Positions 1-7,425 of a stretch of 40,356 nucleotides of DNA are shown here, piece after piece. The position numbers were made by a program, and so were the translations under genes. The notes under the pieces are model-generated. The model saw only the letters and a program-made list of their open reading frames with translations. It was not told the origin of the DNA and did no database searches. Numbering within the stretch: position 1 is the first letter of the stretch; each line of letters begins with the position of its first letter. Location of the stretch: the IMG/VR virus record IMGVR_UViG_3300034073_001277, positions 1-40,356 of that record; one strand, given 5' to 3'. Source of the stretch: a virus.

Positions 1-127
1 GTGGACGAAATACTTTGAAAGCATATCCTCACGATCGCACACTCCAAGGAACTCGGCATGGCTGCCAAGCTCCGTGTGATCGTTCGGCGATGGTGTCGCG
101 GTACACGCTAGCCGGTATGGTGTCCGT
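1..127. repeat. Terminal direct repeat, copy 1 (circular contig overlap)
   Basis: Bases 1-127 are identical to 40230-40356. The helicase reading frame runs through the joint without a break, so the molecule closes into a circle of 40,229 bp. A 127-bp overlap is also a common assembler k-mer size, so this is more likely an assembly overlap of a circular or circularly permuted genome than a biological terminal repeat. Confidence 0.95.
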
Positions 128-591
128 GCGTAACTGTCAACCAGTAGCCGCTTGGTCTTGCCGGTGTAGTTCTTGAGAACCGAACTTTCATCCAGCACCA
201 CCCCAGCGAACACGCTTGGGTCGAAGTGATGGAGCTTTTCGTAGTTGACGAGGTTGATGCCAACAATCACCTCGTTGGCTTCGTTGACAACCTTGACCTC
301 GCAATCAATGCCAAACTTATCGGCCTCACGCTTGGTCTGCCGCCTTACGCCCACTGGACAATGCAAAACGACTGGCTTGTTTGTGTGCTTGACGACTTGC
401 TCAGCCCATGCCAATTGCTGAAGCGTCTTGCCGAGTCCGCACTCTTCAAAGAGTGCCGCACGACCACGACGTACAGCCCAATCTACCACCGTCGCCTGCC
501 AATCAAACAGATTGCCGTTTAGCTTCCCTGGCATAAATCCCATCGGCTGCAACTTACGACGCTTTGACGCAATAAAATCCTGGTAGCTCAC
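1..591 (-). CDS. SNF2-type DEXH helicase, N-terminal part (continues at 40229)
   Basis: This is the N-terminal half of a 462-residue superfamily 2 helicase whose gene spans the contig ends; the rest lies at 39432-40229. Visible motifs are a Walker A CGLGKT at about residues 51-56, a DEAH-box variant LDESS, and motif III TATPS. Such ATPases translocate on DNA and in phages help replication or recombination. The GTG start at 591 is chosen because GGGAGG lies 7 nt upstream and because it overlaps the TGA of the preceding gene (GTGA). An in-frame ATG at 606 has a weaker ribosome site. The DNA methyltransferase gene follows. Confidence 0.85.
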   Translation of the reverse strand, partial: MSYQDFIASKRRKLQPMGFMPGKLNGNLFDWQATVVDWAVRRGRAALFEECGLGKTLQQLAWAEQVVKHTNKPVVLHCPVGVRRQTKREADKFGIDCEVKVVNEANEVIVGINLVNYEKLHHFDPSVFAGVVLDESSVLKNYTGKTKRLLVDSYARTPYRLACTATPSPNDHTELGSHAEFLGVCDREDMLSKYFVH

Positions 592-782
592 CGAATCGCC
601 TCCCATCGCTCTTGGATCGTATCGACCAGCTCTTGACCGCCGACCGCTCCGAAGTCGTCCCACGTAGCCTCGCCGGTCTCAATCATGCCGACGAAGCATG
701 TCACCGTGTAATCGCTCAGATGGTTGCACGTTCCCGCACTGCGTAGCACGTAGTTGGCGATCGTCTTTTGGATCTCGCTCAC
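588..782 (-). CDS. Small hypothetical protein (64 aa)
   Basis: I do not recognise the family. It is a 64-residue, mildly acidic protein without a membrane segment or cysteine motif. It overlaps the preceding gene by 4 nt and the helicase start by 4 nt, so it sits in a tightly coupled early operon that runs into the helicase and methyltransferase genes. A role in early DNA metabolism is guessed only from position. Confidence 0.7.
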   Translation of the reverse strand: MSEIQKTIANYVLRSAGTCNHLSDYTVTCFVGMIETGEATWDDFGAVGGQELVDTIQERWEAIR

Positions 783-988
783 GCTTCACCTCCGACGTTA
801 TCCAGATGTAGCCGCACTTCCCGCAGCATGTGGACGATGTACCGCAGCGAACCCACATCCGCCCATGTGATGCCATTGCCGTCTGCCGGCATGTCCTGGA
901 GCCGATCGCCGATCAATGCCAGCTCCATTTCTGCCTCGCAGTGTGCCGACTCGTAGTGTTCGAGCTTGTCGTCTTGCTTGGTTGTCAC
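779..988 (-). CDS. Small hypothetical protein (69 aa), helical and acidic
   Basis: The 69-residue protein starts with GTG at 988, with AAAGG about 10 nt upstream. It is predicted by eye to be mostly helical (Glu/Leu/His-rich) and has no recognisable domain. It overlaps the next gene by 4 nt (ATGA) and lies 3 nt after the stop of the preceding small gene, consistent with translational coupling in the early operon. Confidence 0.7.
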   Translation of the reverse strand: MTTKQDDKLEHYESAHCEAEMELALIGDRLQDMPADGNGITWADVGSLRYIVHMLREVRLHLDNVGGEA

Positions 989-991
989 TTG

Positions 992-1147
992 TTAGTACCT
1001 TTCAATTTCGTTTTCGCTAAAACATCCGCCACGCGATAACCAGAACAACCGCGTACCAAACACGTTGACTGTGATTGCCGCAATTACATCAATGCGTCCG
1101 ATATCTTTTTTGACTCGAACGCGAGCACCCACGATTAAACCGCTCAT
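992..1147 (-). CDS. Small basic hypothetical protein (51 aa)
   Basis: This short gene begins with ATG overlapping the stop of the upstream gene (ATGA). It encodes 51 residues beginning MSGLIVGARVRVKKDIGRI. The pattern of a short beta-rich basic protein with 'GARVRVKK' near the start resembles small SH3/KOW-like phage proteins, but this is only an impression. Coupled overlaps on one side and a 3-nt gap on the other support it as a real gene. Confidence 0.6.
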   Translation of the reverse strand: MSGLIVGARVRVKKDIGRIDVIAAITVNVFGTRLFWLSRGGCFSENEIERY

Positions 1148-1296
1148 CGCTCGACCACGTAGCATGATCGGCCATCGATCGAGATAACACCATGACCGCC
1201 GTCATACTGTGCAGCGTCAACGCTTGCATCGTATTCAGCCTGTGTTACTTCGCGGATAACGTCGCCAGTGTGATAATCGATTAGTTCGTATGCCAT
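1144..1296 (-). CDS. Small hypothetical protein (50 aa)
   Basis: The gene encodes 50 residues from ATG at 1296, with AAAGG 9 nt upstream. The sequence is acidic and rich in Tyr/Asp/Gly, ending SIDGRSCYVVER. No known domain was recognised. It is the first of four overlapping small genes leading to the helicase, and it begins just downstream of a terminator-like hairpin at 1323-1346. Confidence 0.65.
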   Translation of the reverse strand: MAYELIDYHTGDVIREVTQAEYDASVDAAQYDGGHGVISIDGRSCYVVER

Positions 1297-1322
1297 CGTC
1301 TTAACCTTTCGTGTGTGAAAGT

Positions 1323-1346
1323 AAAAAAGCCGGAGCCCATCCCGGC
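1323..1346 (-). terminator. Terminator-like hairpin with competing hairpin
   Basis: On the minus strand a GCCGG/CCGGC stem with an 8-nt loop is followed directly by T6. An overlapping alternative pairing, AGCCCCAT with ATGGGCT (bases 1334-1340 and 1347-1354), uses the terminator loop and cannot easily coexist with it. The element lies 27 nt after the stop at 1374 and before the gene at 1296. It could be an attenuator between two blocks of the early operon. Confidence 0.6.
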
Positions 1347-1373
1347 ATGGGGCTTTGTTGTTGTTCGTCGGAC

Positions 1374-1817
1374 CTAACGACGCCTATCGTGAACGTCAAC
1401 GATCCAAAAATCCTCGTTCGGCTTGAGCCGCTTCTGAAAATCCTCCAGCGTCAAATGCGACTGCTCGCCGCCATGCTGCCGAATCTCTTGCAGCATCCAA
1501 CGCTCTGCGTCGTCAACGCTGCTAAACAGGTGAACGCCATCTGTGAAACCTACGGTTTCAACGTAGACGACCACTGCGACAGTGCCCGTTGGGCACATCG
1601 CCTTGCACAACGCATCAATGCGTCGTCGGTCCTGATCTGACAATTCAATCGTAAACGTGTTTGCTGCCATCTTCGCCTCTGGAACGATCTCGTAGCCTGC
1701 CATTTGCAACCGTTTGATGACCGCTTTGGCGTTGTTGAAAATATCCTGCGGAACCAACGTTTCGTGGTATAGCTTCATGTCCACTATCGCGTTGTGAATT
1801 ATGTCTACTGGTTCCAT
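1374..1817 (-). CDS. Hypothetical early protein (147 aa)
   Basis: The 147-residue ORF overlaps the upstream stop by 1 nt. It may contain two parts: residues 1-49, and a part starting at an internal ATG (MAANTFTIEL) preceded by AGAGG. The internal start is a plausible second translation start giving about 98 residues. The C-terminal part ends DFWIVDVHDRRR. I recognise no domain. It is the last gene before a terminator-like hairpin. Confidence 0.65.
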   Translation of the reverse strand: MEPVDIIHNAIVDMKLYHETLVPQDIFNNAKAVIKRLQMAGYEIVPEAKMAANTFTIELSDQDRRRIDALCKAMCPTGTVAVVVYVETVGFTDGVHLFSSVDDAERWMLQEIRQHGGEQSHLTLEDFQKRLKPNEDFWIVDVHDRRR

Positions 1818-2143
1818 TATGATTGCTCCCGTTGCTCTGACTCATAATCTTCGCGGCGTTCAATCCAGCGTTCTAAGTCTGCCAGCCGTTTCTCCAGATG
1901 CTCAATCGTCATCCTACCCGCTTGGATTCGTCGGTACGGTTTGCACCTCTCCAAAATCTCATCGCACGCGGTTTGGTATCCCCGCGAAAATTCGCCCATG
2001 TCTGGGCAAAACGACTGGCTGCGAACGTACTTCACTTCGGAAACAATGCGTCCCAGCTCCTCAACGAGGAGCGAAATCTGCTTCGATCCGTTACCGACCA
2101 CGCAACCTTCAATTGCTCTCGCAATGTATTCTTCATCTTTCAT
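1817..2143 (-). CDS. Hypothetical early protein with C-terminal coiled coil (108 aa)
   Basis: The protein has 108 residues. The C-terminal third (MTIEHLEKRLADLERWIERR) has a heptad pattern typical of a coiled coil, and the protein ends in a highly charged tail. No family recognised. It is part of the leftward early operon that begins at the promoter near 2970. Confidence 0.7.
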   Translation of the reverse strand: MKDEEYIARAIEGCVVGNGSKQISLLVEELGRIVSEVKYVRSQSFCPDMGEFSRGYQTACDEILERCKPYRRIQAGRMTIEHLEKRLADLERWIERREDYESEQREQS

Positions 2144-2172
2144 GTTCGACTCACTTGTAAAGAAATCCTTGA

Positions 2173-2682
2173 CTACTCACCAACCACTTGCACGGCACCG
2201 CGACCCGTCTCTGACGCAATTCGCAACGCAGAAACGACCGCATCGCGTTGGTTGTTTCTTGCGCAAACTGTTTTGCCGTTTTCGTCCACCACTTTGTATT
2301 CCACCAATCGCTGCGATCCTCTCGCGAACACTTCCCGCTTTAGCGTCCATGTCTTCATCGCCTTATCCTTGCCGAAAAACTTTCTCATTTGGTGATCCTC
2401 TTCAATGAATACCTTGCAAACTTCATCGAAGCTCTTGCAATTGGCGTATGGGTTTTCCGTCGGTATCGTCTCAATCATGTTGTCCACGAGGTCAATGACC
2501 TCTCTTAGCGTGTTGGCTTTCACAATCCATTGGCTGCGAATAACGCCTTCCATGTTGTCCGCTCGTGCTCTTGCGGTCGTCTCGGACTTCTCCAATCCGT
2601 TCCGCAGCAACTCCAAAACCTTAATGGCCGTGGAACAATTGGATGCATCGAAGCACCCGTCAACGTCTTTCGGTTTTTTCAT
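2173..2682 (-). CDS. Hypothetical early protein (169 aa)
   Basis: The start is placed at ATG 2682 because GAGGAAAA lies just upstream; a start 10 codons earlier has no comparable ribosome site. The 169-residue product is charged, with a basic segment MRKFFGKDKAMKTWTLKREV and a C-terminal beta-rich segment. No domain recognised. It is the second gene of the operon driven by the promoter at 2961-2989. Confidence 0.7.
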   Translation of the reverse strand: MKKPKDVDGCFDASNCSTAIKVLELLRNGLEKSETTARARADNMEGVIRSQWIVKANTLREVIDLVDNMIETIPTENPYANCKSFDEVCKVFIEEDHQMRKFFGKDKAMKTWTLKREVFARGSQRLVEYKVVDENGKTVCARNNQRDAVVSALRIASETGRGAVQVVGE

Positions 2683-2715
2683 AATTTTTCCTCGGGTGCT
2701 CGATGATCCCAAACG

Positions 2716-2913
2716 TTATTTAGCCCAGCCATAAAAACGATTTCGAGCTTCCATTTGTGCCGCTTCATCGAAGCTCATGTATCTTCCCGATTTGTTCCAT
2801 TTCTGAATCAAGCTAGCTTGGCCCTTGCTTGTGTTTCCAGATTCTTTTTTTACAACGCAAGCAATTTCTTGGACTGCGTTAAATTCTTGCGTGAGTATTT
2901 GTGCTGCCGTCAT
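2716..2913 (-). CDS. Small hypothetical protein (65 aa), first gene of early operon
   Basis: The gene encodes 65 residues from ATG 2913, with AAAGGG upstream. It is the first gene after the promoter-like sequence at 2961-2989, so it should be among the first products made from that promoter. The family is not recognised; the sequence is soluble and basic at its centre (QKWNKSGRYMSFDEAAQ). Confidence 0.7.
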   Translation of the reverse strand: MTAAQILTQEFNAVQEIACVVKKESGNTSKGQASLIQKWNKSGRYMSFDEAAQMEARNRFYGWAK

Positions 2914-2960
2914 CGTTTCGCCCTTTCGTGTTGAGTGTTGTTCGTTTGCCTGACTCTTGA

Positions 2961-2989
2961 AGTCTACTCCCTTGAATCGACTTATTCAA
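2961..2989 (-). promoter_or_regulatory. Sigma70-like promoter with inverted repeat over the -35
   Basis: On the minus strand TTGAAT (2984-2989) and TAGACT (2961-2966) are separated by exactly 17 nt. The -35 box is the left half of a perfect inverted repeat, TTGAAT-N6-ATTCAA, which is operator-like. A second pairing, AAGTC with GACTT, encloses the spacer. Transcription would run left into the early operon beginning at 2913. Confidence 0.6.
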
Positions 2990-3005
2990 CCCCAGTACAA
3001 CAACA

Positions 3006-3027
3006 ATTCCAAAACTTTTTTCGGAAT
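3006..3027 (-). terminator. Possible terminator after the late operon
   Basis: ATTCC pairs with GGAAT around an A-rich/T-rich arm that can extend the stem by four A-T pairs. It lies at the stop codon of the last late gene (glycosyltransferase) and before the early promoter. The downstream minus-strand sequence is TG-repeats rather than a clean T-tract, so termination strength is uncertain. Confidence 0.35.
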
Positions 3028-4238
3028 CAAAAACGCGGCTCAGAATCCACGCATCGCGTAGCCGGATGATTCAGCAAGTACGACACCTTGCCCGGCCTGC
3101 CTTTCGCAGTGATTAGCCCACAAGCGTCCTGGCCCGCGTCGTAGTGCCCGCAAGCATTTGACCGGCATATTTCAGCCTTACGCTCTCCAAGAGGCCGCAG
3201 CGAGTCCAGCAACGCCTGCCACTGGCTTACCCAGTCATCAACGCGGTCGAGATCGTCAATCGACTTACGCTCTGCCGTCCGGATTGCCTCAGCCCACTCC
3301 CACGGTTCCGCGTCATGCTGGACGATGGTTGCCAAGTGTGGCTTGTCGGCAAACAACCCCACCGGCGTCGATACCACCGGGACACCAGCAAACAACGCCT
3401 CGGCACTCGACAACCCATAGCCCTCGTACTCGCTAGCCGACAGCACCACATCAGCTATCGCGTAATAATCACCCGGCGTCGCTGTCGGAGGAAGAATGCG
3501 TACGTTGTGCCGTGGCTCAATCTGCACCGATCCAACGCCCGTACCGCTGCCAATGATCCACAGCTCCCAGTCGCGAAGATACTCCTCGAACAGGTCCGCC
3601 AAGAACTCCAGACGCTTTTCTTTCGAGAACCTCGCGATCACCACCGCGAGCGGCTTCGTTGGCTTCTCGATCTCATTCGCCACCGCGATCCGCAGTGGGT
3701 CCGGTGCATTCGGTATCAGCGTATGCGGAATGCCCTCCGGCACGATCCGCCGCGAGTCCTTGCAGATGGTTACAACGTGATCGGTCCACGGTGCTTGAGC
3801 TTGCAAGAGGTTACTTGTCCAATCGCTGCTTGAGTCCGTATGCGACACACTGACAACCCGACACCCACGGCTTGCAATCTGCCCTAGTGCATCGCCGATA
3901 TTCCAAATGACGATTGCCTTCGATGCCTTCGCCAGCTTCCTGGCTGCGTCGATCCCTACGCCGACCTCGCAGCCGAGCTGCTCGAGCGGTCCCGATGCCA
4001 GCGAAGGATTCAGCACAACCAGCCCCGACACATCGCGGAGCCTTGGCAGTAGCGAGAGATGCCACGACTCCGTACCACCGATCGGCATGAAGCATGGCAC
4101 AATGAAGCCGTACTTGCCTTTACCGTAGAACGGATTCACCGCGTCGTAATCGTCGGCGTACAGCTTGTAGCCGCACGGGCAATGGACCGGCCACGCCGTG
4201 ATGTTTCGGTAGGTGCGTCCGCAATCACAAGAGATCAT
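3027..4238 (-). CDS. GT4-like glycosyltransferase with terminal zinc knuckles
   Basis: This 403-residue protein has a GT-B-type glycosyltransferase core: the C-terminal domain holds SASEYEGYGLSSAEALFAG, an E-x7-E motif seen in GT4 enzymes, and a phosphate-binding-like PLAVVIARFSKEKRLEF. Unusually, the core is flanked by cysteine clusters: C4, C6, C20, C22 at the N-terminus and C358, C363, C373, C396 at the C-terminus, both likely zinc-binding. It starts with ATGA overlap at the end of the tail operon. It probably transfers a sugar from a nucleotide-sugar donor to a virion protein, a host surface glycan or DNA; the acceptor is unknown. Confidence 0.8.
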   Translation of the reverse strand: MISCDCGRTYRNITAWPVHCPCGYKLYADDYDAVNPFYGKGKYGFIVPCFMPIGGTESWHLSLLPRLRDVSGLVVLNPSLASGPLEQLGCEVGVGIDAARKLAKASKAIVIWNIGDALGQIASRGCRVVSVSHTDSSSDWTSNLLQAQAPWTDHVVTICKDSRRIVPEGIPHTLIPNAPDPLRIAVANEIEKPTKPLAVVIARFSKEKRLEFLADLFEEYLRDWELWIIGSGTGVGSVQIEPRHNVRILPPTATPGDYYAIADVVLSASEYEGYGLSSAEALFAGVPVVSTPVGLFADKPHLATIVQHDAEPWEWAEAIRTAERKSIDDLDRVDDWVSQWQALLDSLRPLGERKAEICRSNACGHYDAGQDACGLITAKGRPGKVSYLLNHPATRCVDSEPRF

Positions 4239-5266
4239 GGTGGATTAAGTGTGTAGTTCCAATTGATGTCGTACGTCATGCCCGATAGGTCATAATCGTA
4301 GCTTGCTGTTTGTGTCCATCCAAACCCAAAAACACCAGGAGGCGGAGGAGCGATTGACTCTGTTTCTGTCCCTGATCCTTGACAACGAGGAAAGCTAAAT
4401 GAAGCACTTGAATTCGATTGATCATTGCACCAATAGGCGTTTTGTGTGACCTGTCCGCTTGGTTCATTGCAAAATAAAAAACCTCTTTTCTCATACAAAT
4501 TCAGAATGCTTTCAGGGAACCCGCCTTGAATAATCGAAGGACCGACAGAGATTGGGAAAGATTCCTGACAATCAATTCGAACTACGTTGTTTATTATCGT
4601 TTGAGTTTCTTGAATTGATGTAGTCGGGAAAGAAGCGGATTGTATACGAAACGTACGCTTTACATCCCCTGTGTATGAACCTTCACGTAAGCACAGTATA
4701 AGCAAAATTGAACCTGTATTTTGAATCGTCCCCGGCGGTGTGCCCATTGCCCATCCGGTTATGAAAAAACTTTCGCTTACTTCTATTTGCGTATTTGATC
4801 GCTGTAGATTTGTAAATTCATAATTACTAAACGATCCAGTCAATGGAACTACTGGTAAGCCTCTGGTCCAATGGCAATCCATATTTGCATCGAATGCACA
4901 CGCAGGAAATGGATCGGGCTGAACGCAAGCCATTTCTGGATTACTTATGCTCTCAAGAGAAAGCGGCCAAGTTCCGTTCAAAGCCGATATTCCACTTACA
5001 TCAAATCGCCTTCGACGAATGTACTTATCGATCTTTGCGTCTGACCATTGAACGTCAACTTGGTAATTTGTTTCTGCAAAGTACGTGTCCGCAAGATTTG
5101 AGATAGAAAACGACACATCCTCGACATACTTAGGCACCGCATAATCCGCATCCGGCGGACACTCACACAGCCCAGGACAGCATCGGCAAGAGTCCGGATC
5201 GTCGGAGAAAACGAGCTGGTCGATGTCGTTGATAACCAGCTTTCCGTTTTTGAATAGTAGCGGCAT
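4235..5266 (-). CDS. Putative tail-tip or receptor-binding protein, Cys-rich (343 aa)
   Basis: The start is placed at ATG 5266, 2 nt after the stop of the preceding gene. The 343-residue product has a CRCCPGLCEC cluster at about residues 27-36 and is otherwise beta-rich (Ser/Thr/Asn/Gln), like secreted or virion surface proteins. Its central part is visibly lower in GC than neighbouring tail genes, which suggests recent acquisition. Position at the end of the tail module supports a host-recognition role; no domain was recognised. Confidence 0.6.
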   Translation of the reverse strand: MPLLFKNGKLVINDIDQLVFSDDPDSCRCCPGLCECPPDADYAVPKYVEDVSFSISNLADTYFAETNYQVDVQWSDAKIDKYIRRRRFDVSGISALNGTWPLSLESISNPEMACVQPDPFPACAFDANMDCHWTRGLPVVPLTGSFSNYEFTNLQRSNTQIEVSESFFITGWAMGTPPGTIQNTGSILLILCLREGSYTGDVKRTFRIQSASFPTTSIQETQTIINNVVRIDCQESFPISVGPSIIQGGFPESILNLYEKRGFLFCNEPSGQVTQNAYWCNDQSNSSASFSFPRCQGSGTETESIAPPPPGVFGFGWTQTASYDYDLSGMTYDINWNYTLNPP

Positions 5267-5268
5267 GA

Positions 5269-5916
5269 TTACGTCGTTGGACAGCTCTCGCCGGTGTGCC
5301 ACGTCGTCCAACCAGACTCGGCACCCGTTGGAATACAGATTACGTCTCGCGTCTTTTTTTGGACCGTCACACCATCAACGCGAAGATCGGTAACCACCGT
5401 TATCACCTCGCCGTTGTCGATTGTAAAGATGCGAGCTGTGTCGTCTGCAACACTGTCCGCACCAATCGCCCGAAACCAGTGCCCGCCTTCGGTCAGGTCC
5501 GCCTTGGTCTCGATGTACCACTGACCCGATGCCGGTCCCCACGGAGCACCAGCCGTGACCGTCGAGCCATCGGTGAGAGCCGTAACGATCGGACCAGGAT
5601 GACCAACCCCAAATCCATCCGCCTCGATTGCCCTTGGTCCGTTGAACAGATAGCCGCCAGTCGAGCCGTCCACGTTCGCAGGCTTGCCCACCGAAATGAA
5701 TGTTCGACCGCCTACGTCTTCAGTCCCCGTGGCTTGCATGCACGCATATGCCGGAATCTCCTCGCCGCTGTTGTTCTTCACGTACCACGGCGTGGGATTC
5801 GTATTCGCCTGGATGTTGGTACCGGCTTTCAGAGCGAACCCCATCGCTTTCATCTGCCGCATAAATGCGACAAGCTCACGAGCCAGCTCTGGCGTGAATG
5901 CCGCAAAGTCTGCCAT
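5269..5916 (-). CDS. Putative tail-tip/virion protein (215 aa)
   Basis: The 215-residue product starts with a short helix (residues 1-30), then a beta-rich region with GAPWGPASGQWYIE and aromatic/Gly patches similar to small virion decoration or tail-tip proteins. It lies between two other tail proteins, 3 nt after the upstream stop. Exact function cannot be assigned. Confidence 0.6.
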   Translation of the reverse strand: MADFAAFTPELARELVAFMRQMKAMGFALKAGTNIQANTNPTPWYVKNNSGEEIPAYACMQATGTEDVGGRTFISVGKPANVDGSTGGYLFNGPRAIEADGFGVGHPGPIVTALTDGSTVTAGAPWGPASGQWYIETKADLTEGGHWFRAIGADSVADDTARIFTIDNGEVITVVTDLRVDGVTVQKKTRDVICIPTGAESGWTTWHTGESCPTT

Positions 5917-5919
5917 GGA

Positions 5920-6555
5920 TTAGCCTCGCGTATCGCAGCGAAGAACCACTGAGTAAACCGCCGCAATCACTGCTGTTGCCGTTGCCGAGTCCTCAACGCT
6001 CAGGCTCAGTACGCACATGATATGATCGCCCGGATCAATCGACCCAGCCGATAGAACAAAATCACAATCCGCAGGCGTTAAACTGTTCATCGCAATCTGT
6101 GCCGTTGTGACAAGGTCCGAGCCCACAAGTCCCGAGCCGTTGACGATGTACGCCGACAGGTCCACATACGCGGCCACATCCGCGACCGTCGTCTCCATCG
6201 CCGCTCGCACTCTCACCTCGATCGTCTGGCCATCGTCGTAGTTGTGAGGCACAGGAATCTCGAAGCCGATCTTCCTGGTCGTTACCCCTGCCGCCTTCAC
6301 ATCGCCGGTCGTGATCGTCGGCCCGTCAGTTCCTGGCGTTCCGATCTGAATTCCTAGATCGTCAGAGCTTGCCGTCGCTGGCGGTAAGCTTGTGATCGCA
6401 TCCCACACCCGAAACGCAAAGAACCCTATCGGGAACTCCTGTACGGTCTGTTGTGCAAGCTTGCTTTTGTCGATCGCTGCCGTCGAGCTAATAGAATCAT
6501 TTGTGATAAAGCCATCGGGCACAACCAGCGTTGTGTTTGTAATCGTTGTCGTCAT
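5920..6555 (-). CDS. Putative virion protein (211 aa)
   Basis: The 211-residue, Thr/Val/Asp-rich beta protein overlaps the upstream gene by ATGA. The N-terminus (VVPDGFITNDSISSTAAIDKSKL) resembles segments of tail fibre and tip proteins in other phages. It probably belongs to the tail tip; no enzymatic motif is visible. Confidence 0.6.
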   Translation of the reverse strand: MTTTITNTTLVVPDGFITNDSISSTAAIDKSKLAQQTVQEFPIGFFAFRVWDAITSLPPATASSDDLGIQIGTPGTDGPTITTGDVKAAGVTTRKIGFEIPVPHNYDDGQTIEVRVRAAMETTVADVAAYVDLSAYIVNGSGLVGSDLVTTAQIAMNSLTPADCDFVLSAGSIDPGDHIMCVLSLSVEDSATATAVIAAVYSVVLRCDTRG

Positions 6556-7424
6556 TCAAGGGCTCCGATTAAAGAGTTGTAGGGCAGTGTATTGTAGAGT
6601 TGCCAGTAGAGCCAAACGGCATTGTCTGGGTTGCCCTCACGGCTCCCGTCGAGCTTTAGTAATACGGGTTGCGTTACGTCGTTGCCGTTGCCGTCAAACG
6701 CGATCGATGGCTTTGTCGCTTGTGGTGTCGGGTACTCATAAAACCCTTGATGCAATGTCCGAGCTGCCCACGACAAGTTTGGCGTGATGTTGTACGGCGT
6801 CCGAACGATCACATCCCACGTTACCCGTTGATAAAACGACTTGCCGAATTGTGTTTGATATTCGATCTCTTCCGCTGAATACCCAACCAGCTTCGCACGT
6901 CCCGGAGCGTACCCAAACCACACGTCCGAGTTGACCGCGTCCAGGTATTGCGTCACCAACTCATCGACCACCAGCAAGTAGTTTTTGGTAATCGTGTATT
7001 GCATGTCGAAAATCTTCTTGGTCACGCCGTTGATCGGTTCACCACATACCGTAGCAATCGGCTTCCCGAAGTAATCCTGATCGACAGGCTCCTCGCTCAT
7101 CAACGCACGTCGTCGAATGATTGCTTTCTGTAGTAACGGGTTGTCGCTGCTTTCGCCCGTGTCACCACTGGCCTGAACGTCCACGATCCAAAAGATCGGA
7201 GATATTTTATCAGGCACAACACTGCGAACCATCACAGTCGTACCAACGATAATTTGCCCAGCCTTCGGTATATCCGGATGCGAAAGTATTTCCGCCCCCA
7301 GCGTGTCAGGTGTCGTTGTGACCTGATACCCTTCGGAAACGCTGAGCGTGAATTTCTTACCGTCGCTCGTCTCGTTCTTCACACCAGACCGCGACCACAT
7401 CCGAGTAACTTCTAAAACCGGCAT
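6552..7424 (-). CDS. Putative tail protein downstream of tape measure (290 aa)
   Basis: The gene directly follows the tape measure gene, the usual place of distal tail or hub proteins. GGGGAG lies 8 nt upstream of ATG 7424, preferred over GTG 7433. The product has 290 residues, beta-rich, with no motif I can name. It is likely a structural component of the tail tip. Confidence 0.6.
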   Translation of the reverse strand: MPVLEVTRMWSRSGVKNETSDGKKFTLSVSEGYQVTTTPDTLGAEILSHPDIPKAGQIIVGTTVMVRSVVPDKISPIFWIVDVQASGDTGESSDNPLLQKAIIRRRALMSEEPVDQDYFGKPIATVCGEPINGVTKKIFDMQYTITKNYLLVVDELVTQYLDAVNSDVWFGYAPGRAKLVGYSAEEIEYQTQFGKSFYQRVTWDVIVRTPYNITPNLSWAARTLHQGFYEYPTPQATKPSIAFDGNGNDVTQPVLLKLDGSREGNPDNAVWLYWQLYNTLPYNSLIGALE

Positions 7425-7425
7425 C

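Noticed and set aside
1-127. True terminal repeat of a linear phage genome
   Set aside because: The repeat lies within the helicase gene at an arbitrary position and its length equals a common assembler k-mer, so a circular assembly overlap explains it.
2-522. Plus-strand ORF at 226-522 and many other plus-strand ORFs
   Set aside because: They overlap well-supported minus-strand genes, have no ribosome sites and encode low-quality sequence.
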